A program made the translations under genes and the position numbers. Below, piece by piece: positions 47,079 through 56,441 of a DNA stretch of 64,000 bases; within the stretch, counting starts at the first letter, position 1; the number at the start of each line of letters is the position of its first letter. The stretch covers positions 124,001 to 188,000 of the forward strand of contig CAVPUY010000017.1 in NCBI GenBank assembly GCA_963709075.1, written 5' to 3'. This DNA is from Palsa-506 sp963709075. Its GTDB lineage: Bacteria > Actinomycetota > Actinomycetes > Streptosporangiales > Streptosporangiaceae. The notes below the pieces were generated by a model. The model was not told the origin of the DNA and made no database searches. It worked only from the letters and a program-made list of their open reading frames with translations.

Positions 47079-48921
47079 CGCTGCTCCTTACTCCCGGTGG
47101 CCGCTCCAGCCGCGAACATACCGGATGCCGGCCCGGCGGCCGGCGAGCCGGCCAGGACGGCGGCCAGCCAGGCCACCGCGGTGGCGAGGCCGAACCTGGT
47201 CAACCAGCTTGACTGCAACGGCTACAGCTCGAAGTACAAGTCGCTCGACCCGCAGGGAAGAGGCCGCTGCACGGACCCGGTCAACCGGCACGACGAGAAG
47301 GTCAACGGGAAGTGGGTCTCCGGCCGGTTCGAGGACAACGGCCATTACATCGGCCATGACGAGCCCAGCGTGAAGTTCATCTCGCACGCAGCCGGGTCCG
47401 GCAACACGATGACCTACGTGCTGAAGCTGCCCAGGGATCCGAAGAAGCAGCCGACCGCGACCGGCAGCGTGACCAAGTACGGCGAGCTGAGCATCGCCCC
47501 GTGGTTCGGGCTGCCGATGTGCGACCCGAACTCCTACCCGCAGAATCCGTGCAAGCCGGACAGCGACCAGAACACCGGGCTCGGCGCGCCGACCGACGCC
47601 GGCTCCGCGTTCATGGAACTGCAGTTCTACCCGCCGGGGTTCGCCCCGTTCCAGGACAGCGTCAGCTGCACCCGGACCAGGTGGTGCTCGGCGCTGACCA
47701 TCGACAGCCTGGAGGGCACGTTCAACTTCGCCTTCCTGAACCCGGCCTGCGAGGAGCCGGTCAACTTCGCCTACCTGCAGCGCAACGGCGTGCCTGCCGG
47801 GCCGCCGAGCCCGCAGCTTGCGGACGCCTCCACCCAGACCCCGAATGGCCAGACACTGAAGATGCACTCAGGCGACGTGCTGGTGGTCTCGATCAGCGAC
47901 CCGAGGAGCGGGTTCACGACCAGGGTCACCGACCTGACGACGCACCAGAGCGGCGTGATGGTGGCCAGCGCCAAGAACGGCTTCATGAACACCAACGTCA
48001 ACACCTGCGACGGGACGCCGCACACCTTCCACGCCGAGTACGCGACGGCGGCGCAGCAGAACCAGGTGCCGTGGGCCGCGCTCGAGGGCGGCGTGCTCAT
48101 GCAGCAGGAGATCGGCCACTTCGAGTCCTGCAATTCCGTGCGGAGCAACTTCCCGGTTTCCGAGTTCGGCGGCGGCTTCACCGACAACAACGTCTTCCAG
48201 ACCTGCATGGGCGGCTCTGAGGGCAAGAAAGCCGTCGGCGAGGGACCGTGCAATGCCAGCACCGGGGTCTGCAAGAACGCCAGCACGGAAGGCAAGACGG
48301 GCCCGGTCGCCTGCCCGAGCAACAACGCGGGCAGCGGCCTGAACTGCGAGTTCTCCGACGGTGCCTGCTTCAGGAAGGGCACCCGCACGGTAACGATCAA
48401 CGGCGTGGCGAGGAAGGAACACATGCCGGTGGCCGGCTGCCTCGACAACCTGTTCCAGAACGGCGACCTTGACTTCGACGGAACCGACTACCAGGCGAAT
48501 ACCTGGCCGGACGGGACCGCGAATCACCCGACGGCGTTCAGGTACATCGGCCCGTTCACCAGGGCCGGGAACCTGTACCGGCAGATCCAGTTCGAGTCGA
48601 ACGCGCCTGCCTCTGAGATCCTCTGCGACACCACCACCGGCGCAGGCTGCGAGGTGAAGCCGCAGGGCTCGGACTTCTACCCGTTCTGGTCGCTGAACAA
48701 CACCCAGCGGGTGGACGGCTCGCCGCGCGGGGCCTGCGTGTGGAACTTCGGCAACGTGCTGCCCGGCGTGACGCCAGCGGACGTTCGGCAAGGACGCCCA
48801 GTACGGCGTGCCCGACGTCGCGCGGTTCGGCGGCACGAACACCAGCCCGGTCATGCCCAACCCGGCGAGAACGGGCAACTGCCGGAGGGTCCAGCCTCTA
48901 GCCGGCGCCGCCGGGCGCTGA
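47055..48921 (+). CDS. Large Cys-rich protein, paralogue 1, one frameshift
   Basis: This protein of about 620 residues is closely related along its whole length to the next gene. Identical blocks include DNGHYIGHDEPSVKFISHAA, SYPQNPCKPDSD, NFAYLQRNGVPAGPPSPQL and WAALEGGVLMQQEIGHFESC. At least fifteen Cys in conserved positions point to disulphides outside the cell. No known family is recognised. One extra base near 48782 shifts the last 45 residues (FGKDAQYGVPDVARFGG). The start is uncertain: ATG 47055 overlaps the divergent MBL gene and gives only a short hydrophobic stretch (SLLPVAAPAA), and GTG 47097 gives none. A strong hairpin follows. Confidence 0.75.
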
Positions 48922-48945
48922 GCCAGGCGCCCTGACCGCCACCAT

Positions 48946-48988
48946 GCCGGGCCTGTTCGGCGCGAAATTCGCGCGGAACAGGCCCGGC
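48946..48988 (+). terminator. Terminator hairpin between paralogues
   Basis: A perfect 13-bp stem (GCCGGGCCTGTTC at 48946-48958, GAACAGGCCCGGC at 48976-48988) encloses an inner GCGCGAA/TTCGCGC pairing, followed by TAGCTTTT. It separates the two Cys-rich genes transcriptionally. Confidence 0.85.
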
Positions 48989-49227
48989 TAGCTTTTCGTG
49001 CAACCCAGACGTCCGGGCCGAAAGCACCGGATACGCCGCTGCTACCGCGAGCCGTATCTGCCGGGCTGCGCCACGCAACTGAGAATGGGCGATTTGGGTC
49101 TTGACCCACCATCGCGATCTTGTTACGTTCCGCGCGGGTCACTGTTCCTCGTCACGAGGGAAACCACCCACAGTGGCGTCGGTGGTTCCTGCCCGGCCCG
49201 GGCAGGCCGAACGAGAGGTGAACGCGC

Positions 49228-51125
49228 ATGAGGGGTCGGATGTTAATGCGGCATCGGTCAGCATGGGTACTGGTTATGGCGCCGGTCCTGAGCCTGGCGG
49301 GCATCTACATGGCGGGCGCAGGCCAGGCGGCCACCGCGAGCCCAGCCAGGATGGCCAGCCAGGCGACGGTGGCGGCGAGCCACGCCAAGTCGGTAAAGCC
49401 GAATCACGTCAACCAGCTCGACTGCAACGGGTACAGCACGAAGTACAAGGCACTCAACCCGGGCATGAAGGCGCACTGCACCGACCCGCTCCGGACGCAC
49501 ACCGTCAAGTACGACGGCAAGAAGGTCATCCGCGGCTACCGGTTCAAGGACAACGGCCACTACATCGGGCACGACGAGCCGAGCGTGAAGTTCATCTCGC
49601 ACGCAGCCGGGTCCGGCAACACGATGACCTACTTCACCAAGCTGCCGGTTGATCCGAGACGGCAGCCGACCGCCAGCGGCAGCGTGACCAAGTACGCGGA
49701 GCTGAGCCTGGCGCCATGGTTCGGGCTGCCCATCTGCGACCCGAAGTCCTATCCGCAGAATCCCTGTAAGCCGGACAGCGACAGCAACTCGGGCCTGATC
49801 AGTGACCCGAACGCGGCCGGGCTCGGCGTTCATGGAGCTGCAGCTGTACCCGCCGGGCTTCGCCCCGTTCGCCGACAACGTCAGCTGCACCAGGCACCAG
49901 TGGTGCGCCGCGGTGACGATCGACAGCCTCGAGTCCGAGTTCAACTTCGTTAACCTCAACCCGGCCTGCGAGGAGCCCGTCAACTTCGCCTACCTGCAGC
50001 GGAACGGCGTGCCCGCCGGGCCGCCGAGCCCGCAGCTGGCAAATCTCGCGACGGACACGCCGAACGCGCAGACGCTGAAGATGAACCCCGGCGACGTGCT
50101 GAAGGTCTCGATCAGCGACCCGGCAGCCGGGTTCACCACCAAGATCAGCGACCTGACCACCGGCCAGACCGGCTTCATGGTCGCCAGCGCGGCCAACGGG
50201 TTCATGAACACCGACTACAAGACCTGCGCCGGGACCCCGCACACCTTCCATGCGGAGTACAACACCGCCAGCCAGCAGAACCAGGTGCCCTGGGCGGCGC
50301 TCGAGGGCGGCGTGCTCATGCAGCAGGAGATCGGCCACTTCGAGTCCTGCAACTCCGTGGCCCACCGCTTCCCGCTGAGCCTGGATGGCGGGACGTTCAT
50401 CGATAACAACGTGTTCCAGACCTGCATGGGCGGGACCGAAGGCCGGCATCGCGTTGGTGAGGGCCCGTGCAATGCCAGCACTGGCGTCTGCCAGCGTGCG
50501 AGGACGGAGGGCACGACCGGCCCGATCGCCTGCCCGAGCAACAACGCAGGCAGCGGGCAGCTGTGCGAGTTCTCCGACGGGATCTGCTTCCCGAAGGGCA
50601 ACCGGGTGGTGACGATGAACGGCGTAGCCACCAAGGAACACGCGCCGGTGGCCGGCTGCCTGGACAACCTGTTCCAGAACGGCGACCTGGACTGGGACGG
50701 CACTGAGCTACCAGCCGAACACCTGGCCGAACGGGAGGCCGACCCAGCCAACCGCGTTCAGGTATATCGGGCCGTTCACGAGCGGGAAGTCCTATCCGCA
50801 GATTCAGTTCGAGACCGACGCGCCCGGCTCGGAATTCCTGTGCAACACCACCACCGGCAACAACTGCCTGGTCAAGCCGCTGGGCTCGAAGTTCTATCCG
50901 TTCTGGACGCTGAACAACACCCAGCGCCTGGCGGGGGTGCAGACTCCGGCCGCCGCCTGCGTCTGGAACTTCGGCAACGTCATCCCAGGCGTGACCAAGC
51001 AGGCGTTCGGGAAGGACGCCCAGTACGGCGTGTCCGATGTCGAGCGGTATGGCGGCACGAACACCAGCCCGGTGATAGCCAACCCGGCCATGACCGGAAA
51101 GTGCCCGGCATTCACCCAGCCGTAA
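49228..51125 (+). CDS. Large secreted Cys-rich protein, paralogue 2, two frameshifts
   Basis: This is a 631-residue secreted protein. It has a clear signal peptide (MRGRMLMRHRSAW, hydrophobic VLVMAPVLSLAGIYMAGAG, probable cleavage at GQA/ATA). The mature part repeats nearly all landmarks of paralogue 1, ending KQAFGKDAQYGVSDVERYGG. Cys pairs recur, for example SVSCTRHQWC-like NVSCTRHQWCAAVTI and GPCNASTGVC. Extra bases near 49815 and 50706 break the frame. No catalytic motif is obvious, and HFESC/HTFHAEY hint at His clusters. The ATG at 49228 follows GAGAGGTG. I do not recognise the family. Confidence 0.8.
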
Positions 51126-51172
51126 CGCCGGGACGCCCGGCGCCGGGCCAGGCGCCGGGCGGATGAGCCAGG

Positions 51173-51207
51173 GCCGGGTCCCGCACGCACCACGTGCGGG
51201 ACCCGGC
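51173..51207 (+). terminator. Terminator hairpin after paralogue 2
   Basis: A perfect 15-bp stem (GCCGGGTCCCGCACG at 51173-51187, CGTGCGGGACCCGGC at 51193-51207) with a five-base loop lies 47 bases past the stop and is followed by CAGCGTTTC. It also serves the convergent dehydratase gene. Confidence 0.85.
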
Positions 51208-51251
51208 TCAGCGTTTCACCACGTCGCTTCCGGCCGGGCGGGCCGCGCCGG

Positions 51252-52217
51252 TCAGCGGCTGAAGTCGACCGCGGTCGTGTTGGCGCCGCTGATGACCACC
51301 GCGGCGACGTCGTCGGGCCCGGGCAGGTACTGGCCGGAAAGCAGGGCCGCGAGTGCCGCGCAGCCGCCCGGCTCGGCGACGATCCTGAGCCGGTCCCAGA
51401 GCAGCTGCTGCGCCCGCAGGATCGCCTCGTCGGTCACCAGCACGACGCCGCTGCCGTACCGGGAGATCACCGGGAACGTCAGCTCGCCGACCCGGCGCGG
51501 GGCGAGCGAGTCGACCGCGACGCTGCCGACCGGCGCGTCAGCCGGCTGCCCGGCCTTGACCGCCGCGGTGAGCGTCGGCGCGCCTTCCGGCTCGGCGCCG
51601 ACGACCCGCACCTGGCCGTCGTAGGCGGCGCAGATGCCGCCAAGCAGCCCGCCGCCGCCGACCCCGGCCAGCACGGTGGTCACGGCAGGCGCCTGCCCGG
51701 CGAGCTCGATCGCGACAGTCCCGGCCCCGAGCATCGTCTCGGCCTGGTCGAAGGCGTGCACCGGCAGCGCGCCTGATGCGGCGATCCAGTCCTCGCTCAG
51801 CGCGAGCGCATCCTGGTACGAGGCGCCCGACACCACCAGATCGGCCCCGTAGGAGCGAATCCGGCTGATCTTCGCCGCGGACGACACCTCCGGCACGAAG
51901 ATCCGGGCCGGCACGCCGAGCACGCCGGCCGCGTAGGCGACGGCAGCGCCGTGGTTGCCCCCGGATGCGGCCACCACGCCGGCCGGCGGCACCTCGCGGC
52001 GGAGCAGGTTGGTAAACGCGCCACGGGCCTTGAACGACCCCGAGTGCTGCAGCTGCTCGAGCTTGAGCACCAGCTGGCCGGCCGCCAGCCCGAGCTCGGC
52101 ACCGTCGATGCTGATCACCGGCGTGCGGCGGACGTACGGCCGGATCAGGCCGGCATTGGCCGCGATCGCCGCGCGGGTGACGGGACCGGCCAGGCCGGCC
52201 TGCCGCTCAGCGCGCAC
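51252..52217 (-). CDS. PLP-dependent threonine/serine dehydratase family protein
   Basis: This 321-residue fold-type II PLP enzyme resembles threonine/serine ammonia-lyase. The PLP lysine is in HSGSFKARGAFTNLL, the carboxylate loop is ASGGNHGAAVAYAA, and the phosphate-binding glycine run is AGVGGGGLLGG. The C-terminal ACT regulatory domain is absent, so it is a catabolic or racemase-like form. The GTG at 52217 overlaps the end of the tetR gene by 11 bases, placing it last in an exporter-repressor-dehydratase operon. Confidence 0.87.
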   Translation of the reverse strand: MRAERQAGLAGPVTRAAIAANAGLIRPYVRRTPVISIDGAELGLAAGQLVLKLEQLQHSGSFKARGAFTNLLRREVPPAGVVAASGGNHGAAVAYAAGVLGVPARIFVPEVSSAAKISRIRSYGADLVVSGASYQDALALSEDWIAASGALPVHAFDQAETMLGAGTVAIELAGQAPAVTTVLAGVGGGGLLGGICAAYDGQVRVVGAEPEGAPTLTAAVKAGQPADAPVGSVAVDSLAPRRVGELTFPVISRYGSGVVLVTDEAILRAQQLLWDRLRIVAEPGGCAALAALLSGQYLPGPDDVAAVVISGANTTAVDFSR

Positions 52218-52830
52218 CGACGCCACCCAGCAGCTGGTCGACAACCCGGACGACGTAGCCGGGCTCGACCGGGATCTCGCCGTACCGGCTGCGGGCCAGC
52301 ACCGAGCCGGTGAGCATGAACAGCGCCGCATCGATGTCGGTGTCCGCGCGCAGCTGGCCGGCCGCGACGCCACGGCGCAGCGCGCTCCTGAACACCTCGC
52401 GGCGCGGCTCGATCACCGTCTCGATGTACCGCGACATCAGCCGCGGGTACTTCACTCCCTCGCCGAGCAGCAGCGCGAACTCCCTGGCCTGGCACGGGTC
52501 GGCGAACTGCTCGCACATGGCGGAAAGCAGCATGATCAGGTCCTCCCGCACGGACGCCCCTGGCGGCTGCGGCAACGGCGCCTTCAGCGCCGCGATCGCG
52601 TCGAGCAGCAGGTCTTCCTTGCCCGGCCAGCGACGGTAGATCGTGGCCTTGCCGACGCCGGCCCGGGCAGCGACCTTCTCGATGCACAGCCCGGCGGCGC
52701 CGGACTCGGCGAACAGGCTGATCGTGGCGTCCATGATCGCCCGGTCCGCGCGCTCGCTGCGCGGCCGGCCGGGCCGCCGCTGCCCGGCACTCACGGCAGC
52801 CGCTGCTTCGGCTGCCTTAGCCGCGGTCAT
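52207..52830 (-). CDS. TetR family repressor
   Basis: This 207-residue repressor has an Ala-rich N-terminus, then the helix-turn-helix (IMDATISLFAESGAAGLCIE, VAARAGVGKATIYRRWPGKE) and a C-terminal ligand domain with REFALLLGEGVKYPRLMSRY. YRRW repressors of this group typically control drug exporters. It sits six bases after the DHA2 exporter gene and overlaps the dehydratase gene. A 9-9 palindrome upstream of the exporter is its probable operator. Confidence 0.9.
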   Translation of the reverse strand: MTAAKAAEAAAAVSAGQRRPGRPRSERADRAIMDATISLFAESGAAGLCIEKVAARAGVGKATIYRRWPGKEDLLLDAIAALKAPLPQPPGASVREDLIMLLSAMCEQFADPCQAREFALLLGEGVKYPRLMSRYIETVIEPRREVFRSALRRGVAAGQLRADTDIDAALFMLTGSVLARSRYGEIPVEPGYVVRVVDQLLGGVGAR

Positions 52831-52836
52831 GCCGGA

Positions 52837-54459
52837 TCACCTCCGCTGGCCGACGGCGTCCCCGGCCGGCACGGCGGCCGCGCCGTTGGCCTGGGCGTGG
52901 CCGGCCGCAGTGGCCGCCTCGATGCCGGGCCCGCTCACCGGCGCCGGGGCAGGCCGGCGGCCCGGCATCCAGATTGCCATCACCCCGGCGCCGAGTACCG
53001 CGATGATGAACGATATTACCGAGGTCAGGTGCATGGCATGCACGAACGACTGGTCGGCTGCCGCCAGCAGGCCCTGGCCGGCCGGGCCGAGGTGCTGCGC
53101 GGCCGCCTGCGTCGCCGCGATGGACGCGGTCGCCTGGCCCCTGGCGGCGGCAGGCAGCACGCCGAGGTGCGGGGCAAGCTGGGCCCGGTACGCCTGGGCC
53201 AGGACCGAGCCGAGGATCGCGACGCCGAGCGCGACGGCGACCTGCCGGGAGATGTTCGTGATCGCGGAACCCGCGCCGCCGCGGTCCCTGGGCACGACCG
53301 ACATCACCGACTCGGTGGCCGGCGGCATCACGGTGCCCATCCCGGCGCCCTGGATGAAGAACGTCACCTCGAGCACCCAGATCGGGGTGTCGGTGCCGAG
53401 CATGTGGTAGCCGATCATGGCCACCGCGACCAGCAGCAGCCCGGCCGCGCAGACGATCTTCGCGCCGAACCGGCGGACCAGCACGGCGCTGCGCGGTGCG
53501 CACAGCAACTGGCCGGCGGCCAGCGGGATCGTCAGCAGCCCGGCATGCAGCGGGCTGTAGCCCCGCACGTTCTGCAGGTAGAAGCTGGTAAAGAAGAACG
53601 CGCCCGCCAGCGCGAAGAAGACCAGCGCGATCGCTCCGGCCGCGGACGACAGCCGCGGGTCGCGGAACAGCCGCACGTCCAGCGACGGATGCGCGATCCT
53701 GGACTCATACCAGCCGAAGGCTGCCAGCACGGCGAGCCCGCCGAGCAACGGGCCGAGCACGTCGGCGCGCAGCCACGATCCGGCATCGCCGCCCTGGATG
53801 ATGCCGAACACCACAAGGACCAGCCCGGCGATCGACATCAGCACGCCGAGTACGTCGATCCGGCCCGGCTGCCTGCTCCGGGACTCGGGCACCAGGAACG
53901 CGATCGCGGCCACGCCGACCGCGGTGAGCGGCACGTTGATCAGGAACACCGAGCCCCACCAGAAGTGGTCGAGCAGCAGCCCGCCGAGTATCGGACCGAG
54001 CGCGATGGCCACGCCGACCGCCCCGGCCCAGATCCCGATGGCCCGCGGCCGCTCCCTGGGGTCGAAGACCGTGGTGATGATGGACAGCGTCTGCGGCATG
54101 ACCGCCGCGCCGCCGAGGCCCATCGCGGCGCGCGCCAGGATCAGCTGGGTGGGCGTCTGCGCGTAAGACGACAGCAGCGACGCGAGGCCGAACATGGCCA
54201 TGCCGATCATCAGCATGCGCTTGCGGCCGACCCGGTCGCCGATCACCCCGAAGGTGAAAAGCAGCCCGGCGAAAACGAGCGTGTAGGAGTTGATTGCCCA
54301 TTCCAGCTGGCTCTGGCTTGCGCCGAGGCCGGCCCTGGGCTCGGAGATCGTCTTGAGTGCGATGTTCAGGACCGTGTTGTCCAGGACGATCGCTACCAGG
54401 CTGATGATCAGGACGCTGAGGATGATCCATCGGCGCCGCTGGATTGTCTGCGGATCCAT
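52837..54459 (-). CDS. DHA2-family 14-helix MFS exporter
   Basis: This 540-residue drug:H+ antiporter of the EmrB/QacA type has 14 hydrophobic segments. The first helix reads IILSVLIISLVAIVLDNTVL with the family Asp-Asn-Thr. Motif A (GDRVGRKRMLMIGMAMFGLA) and the GGAAVMPQTLSI region are clear. The C-terminal tail is Ala/Pro-rich and cytoplasmic. The ATG at 54459 is preceded by a palindromic operator. It is cotranscribed with tetR, so exporter expression is probably ligand-induced. Exported compound unknown. Confidence 0.92.
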   Translation of the reverse strand: MDPQTIQRRRWIILSVLIISLVAIVLDNTVLNIALKTISEPRAGLGASQSQLEWAINSYTLVFAGLLFTFGVIGDRVGRKRMLMIGMAMFGLASLLSSYAQTPTQLILARAAMGLGGAAVMPQTLSIITTVFDPRERPRAIGIWAGAVGVAIALGPILGGLLLDHFWWGSVFLINVPLTAVGVAAIAFLVPESRSRQPGRIDVLGVLMSIAGLVLVVFGIIQGGDAGSWLRADVLGPLLGGLAVLAAFGWYESRIAHPSLDVRLFRDPRLSSAAGAIALVFFALAGAFFFTSFYLQNVRGYSPLHAGLLTIPLAAGQLLCAPRSAVLVRRFGAKIVCAAGLLLVAVAMIGYHMLGTDTPIWVLEVTFFIQGAGMGTVMPPATESVMSVVPRDRGGAGSAITNISRQVAVALGVAILGSVLAQAYRAQLAPHLGVLPAAARGQATASIAATQAAAQHLGPAGQGLLAAADQSFVHAMHLTSVISFIIAVLGAGVMAIWMPGRRPAPAPVSGPGIEAATAAGHAQANGAAAVPAGDAVGQRR

Positions 54460-54493
54460 GCTGTCCTTCGGCTGGCTGACCGGTGATTACTAT

Positions 54494-54516
54494 CGATACG
54501 ATACGGCATCGTATCG
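54494..54516. promoter_or_regulatory. Palindromic TetR operator for the DHA2 exporter
   Basis: Arms CGATACGAT (54494-54502) and ATCGTATCG (54508-54516) are exact inverted repeats around ACGGC. The A/T-rich palindrome stands out in GC-rich surroundings, 34 bases before the exporter ATG and upstream of panB. Confidence 0.85.
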
Positions 54517-54619
54517 CATTTGGCTAAGGACTTTCGGACCTGTTCCGCGGTACCGCCGCATGTCATCATCGAGATGTCCGGGGACGCCGCAGGGGCGCCT
54601 CGAGACGCGGAGGATCCAG

Positions 54620-55546
54620 ATGACAGCGCAGCAGAGTGTGCCAGGCACGGCCGCGACAGGGCAGCGGACCGCAGGACAGCGCAGCACACGGCAGGACAGC
54701 ACCCGGCAGGACAGCACCCGGCAGCCGGAACCACTGTACGGAGGGCACGGCGGGCGGCGGATCACCGTGCGCGATCTCGCCGCCGCCAAGGAGCGCGGCG
54801 AGAAGTGGCCCATGCTCACCGCCTACGACGCGCTGACCGCGCGAGTCTTCGACGACGCCGGGATACCGGTGCTGCTGGTCGGCGACTCCGCGGCGATGGT
54901 CGTCTTCGGGCACGACACGACCATCCCGGTCACCGTCGACGACCTGCTCCCGCTGACCGCGGCCGTGGTGCGCGGCAGCAGCCGGGCGATGGTCGTCGCC
55001 GACCTGCCGTTCGGCTCCTATCAGGCGTCGCCGGAGGCCGCGCTGGCCACGGCGACCCGGTTCCTGAAGGAGGCGGGCGCGCAGGCGGTCAAGCTGGAGG
55101 GCGGCCAGCGGGTGCTGCGGCAGGCCGAGGAGCTCGTCGCGGCCGGGATACCGGTGATGGCGCATCTCGGCCTTACCCCGCAGTCGGTCAACGCGTTCGG
55201 CGGCTACCGGGTGCAGGGCCGCGGCGAGGACGGCGAGCAGCTGCTCCGCGACGCGAAGGCGCTGCAGGCGGCCGGTGCGTTCGCGGTGGTGCTCGAGTGC
55301 GTTCCCGAGCGGCTTGCGGCCGCCGTGACGGCCAGCCTGGCCATCCCGACGATCGGCATCGGCGCCGGCCCGGGCTGCGACGCCCAGGTGCTGGTCTGGC
55401 AGGACATGGCCGGGCTCACGCCGCGGACGGCGAAGTTCGTGAAGAGATACGCGGACGTCTCAGGGACGCTCCGCGCGGCGGCCCAGTCCTTCGCCAGCGA
55501 GGTGACCGGAGGCGAATTCCCGACGCAGGAGTACTCCTACCGGTGA
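54620..55546 (+). CDS. panB: 3-methyl-2-oxobutanoate hydroxymethyltransferase
   Basis: PanB makes ketopantoate from alpha-ketoisovalerate and methylene-THF, the first step of pantothenate synthesis. The 308-residue protein has the family stretches MLTAYDALTARVFDDAGIP, VGDSAAMVVFGHDTT, VVADLPFGSYQ, KLEGG and IPTIGIGAGPGCDAQVLV. An N-terminal extension of about 40 residues is Gln/Thr/Arg-rich and includes STRQD repeats from a 15-base tandem repeat. The ATG at 54620 follows GGAGGA. It is divergent from the exporter operon. Confidence 0.95.
   Translation: MTAQQSVPGTAATGQRTAGQRSTRQDSTRQDSTRQPEPLYGGHGGRRITVRDLAAAKERGEKWPMLTAYDALTARVFDDAGIPVLLVGDSAAMVVFGHDTTIPVTVDDLLPLTAAVVRGSSRAMVVADLPFGSYQASPEAALATATRFLKEAGAQAVKLEGGQRVLRQAEELVAAGIPVMAHLGLTPQSVNAFGGYRVQGRGEDGEQLLRDAKALQAAGAFAVVLECVPERLAAAVTASLAIPTIGIGAGPGCDAQVLVWQDMAGLTPRTAKFVKRYADVSGTLRAAAQSFASEVTGGEFPTQEYSYR
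54671..54724. repeat. 15-base tandem repeat in panB N-terminus
   Basis: The unit GCAGGACAGCACCCG occurs exactly at 54691-54705 and 54706-54720, with degenerate flanking copies. It encodes the residues STRQD in the poorly conserved leader of PanB. Confidence 0.75.
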
Positions 55547-55671
55547 CGGCGGCGCTCATCCGTTACCGCGCTGCTGTTGGCGCGAACCAGCCAGCGGCGG
55601 GGCCGGGCGGCGCACCGCCGGCCTGGCTCGCCAGGGCGCGGCGACAGCGGGCGGCGGAGACTGCGTAAAAG

Positions 55672-56364
55672 CTAAAGGTCGGTAATCCGCAGGCCGGCAT
55701 GGGCCTTATAGCGGCGGTTCACCGATACCAGGTTCGCGGTCAGCGCCTCGACCTGCCCGCAGTTGCGCAGCCGGCCCGCGTACACGCCGCGGACGCCAGG
55801 TATCCGGCTGGCCAGCGCCTGCACCAGGTCGGTGGCCTGCCGGTCGTCGCCGAGCACCAGCACGTCCAGGTCGACCTCGGCCACCTCGGGGTCGAGCAGC
55901 AGCACTGCCGACACGTGGTGGAACGCGCCGACGACCCTGGTCTCCGGCAGCACCGCGGCCGCCTGCTGCGCGGCGCTGCCCTCCGGCACGGGCAGCGGGT
56001 AGGCGCCGCGCGCGTCGAAGCCGAGCGGGTTCACGCAGTCGATGAGGATCTTGCCGGCCAGCGGGCCGGCCAGCGAGGCGAGCAGGCTCCGGTGGCCCTC
56101 CCAGGGCACCGCCGCGATGACCAGGTCGGCCGCCCTGGCCGCGGTCTCGTTGGCGGCGCCGGTGAGCTGCGGGGGGCTGCCGATGCTGGCGGCCGCCGTT
56201 ACCGCGCGCTGCGGGTCCCTGGAGCCGATGATGACCCGGCTGCCCGCCATGGCCAGCCGCCTGGCCAGGCCGCGGCCCTGGTCGCCGGTGCCGCCGAGGA
56301 CGCCGATGATCAGGGCGTCAAGATCATCGGCGGCTGAGTCGGGTGATTTCTGCGCTCCGGCCAT
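55672..56364 (-). CDS. npdG: NADPH-dependent F420 reductase
   Basis: This 230-residue F420H2:NADP+ oxidoreductase transfers hydride between NADP(H) and coenzyme F420. The NADP-binding loop is IIGVLGGTGDQGRGLARRLA, with IIGSRDP binding the 2'-phosphate. Later AAVPWEGH, LIDCVNPLGFDARG and GAFHHVSAVLLLDPE match the family. The ATG at 56364 is used. It supplies reduced F420 for enzymes like the luciferase-type oxidoreductase at 62239-63129. The frame is intact. Confidence 0.9.
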   Translation of the reverse strand: MAGAQKSPDSAADDLDALIIGVLGGTGDQGRGLARRLAMAGSRVIIGSRDPQRAVTAAASIGSPPQLTGAANETAARAADLVIAAVPWEGHRSLLASLAGPLAGKILIDCVNPLGFDARGAYPLPVPEGSAAQQAAAVLPETRVVGAFHHVSAVLLLDPEVAEVDLDVLVLGDDRQATDLVQALASRIPGVRGVYAGRLRNCGQVEALTANLVSVNRRYKAHAGLRITDL

Positions 56365-56441
56365 GCTCCGATCCTGCCAGAGCCCGCCCCGGCCCGGTGA
56401 TCGCAGGACGGGCGCCGGCCCGGTCGGGCACGATGGTCGGC

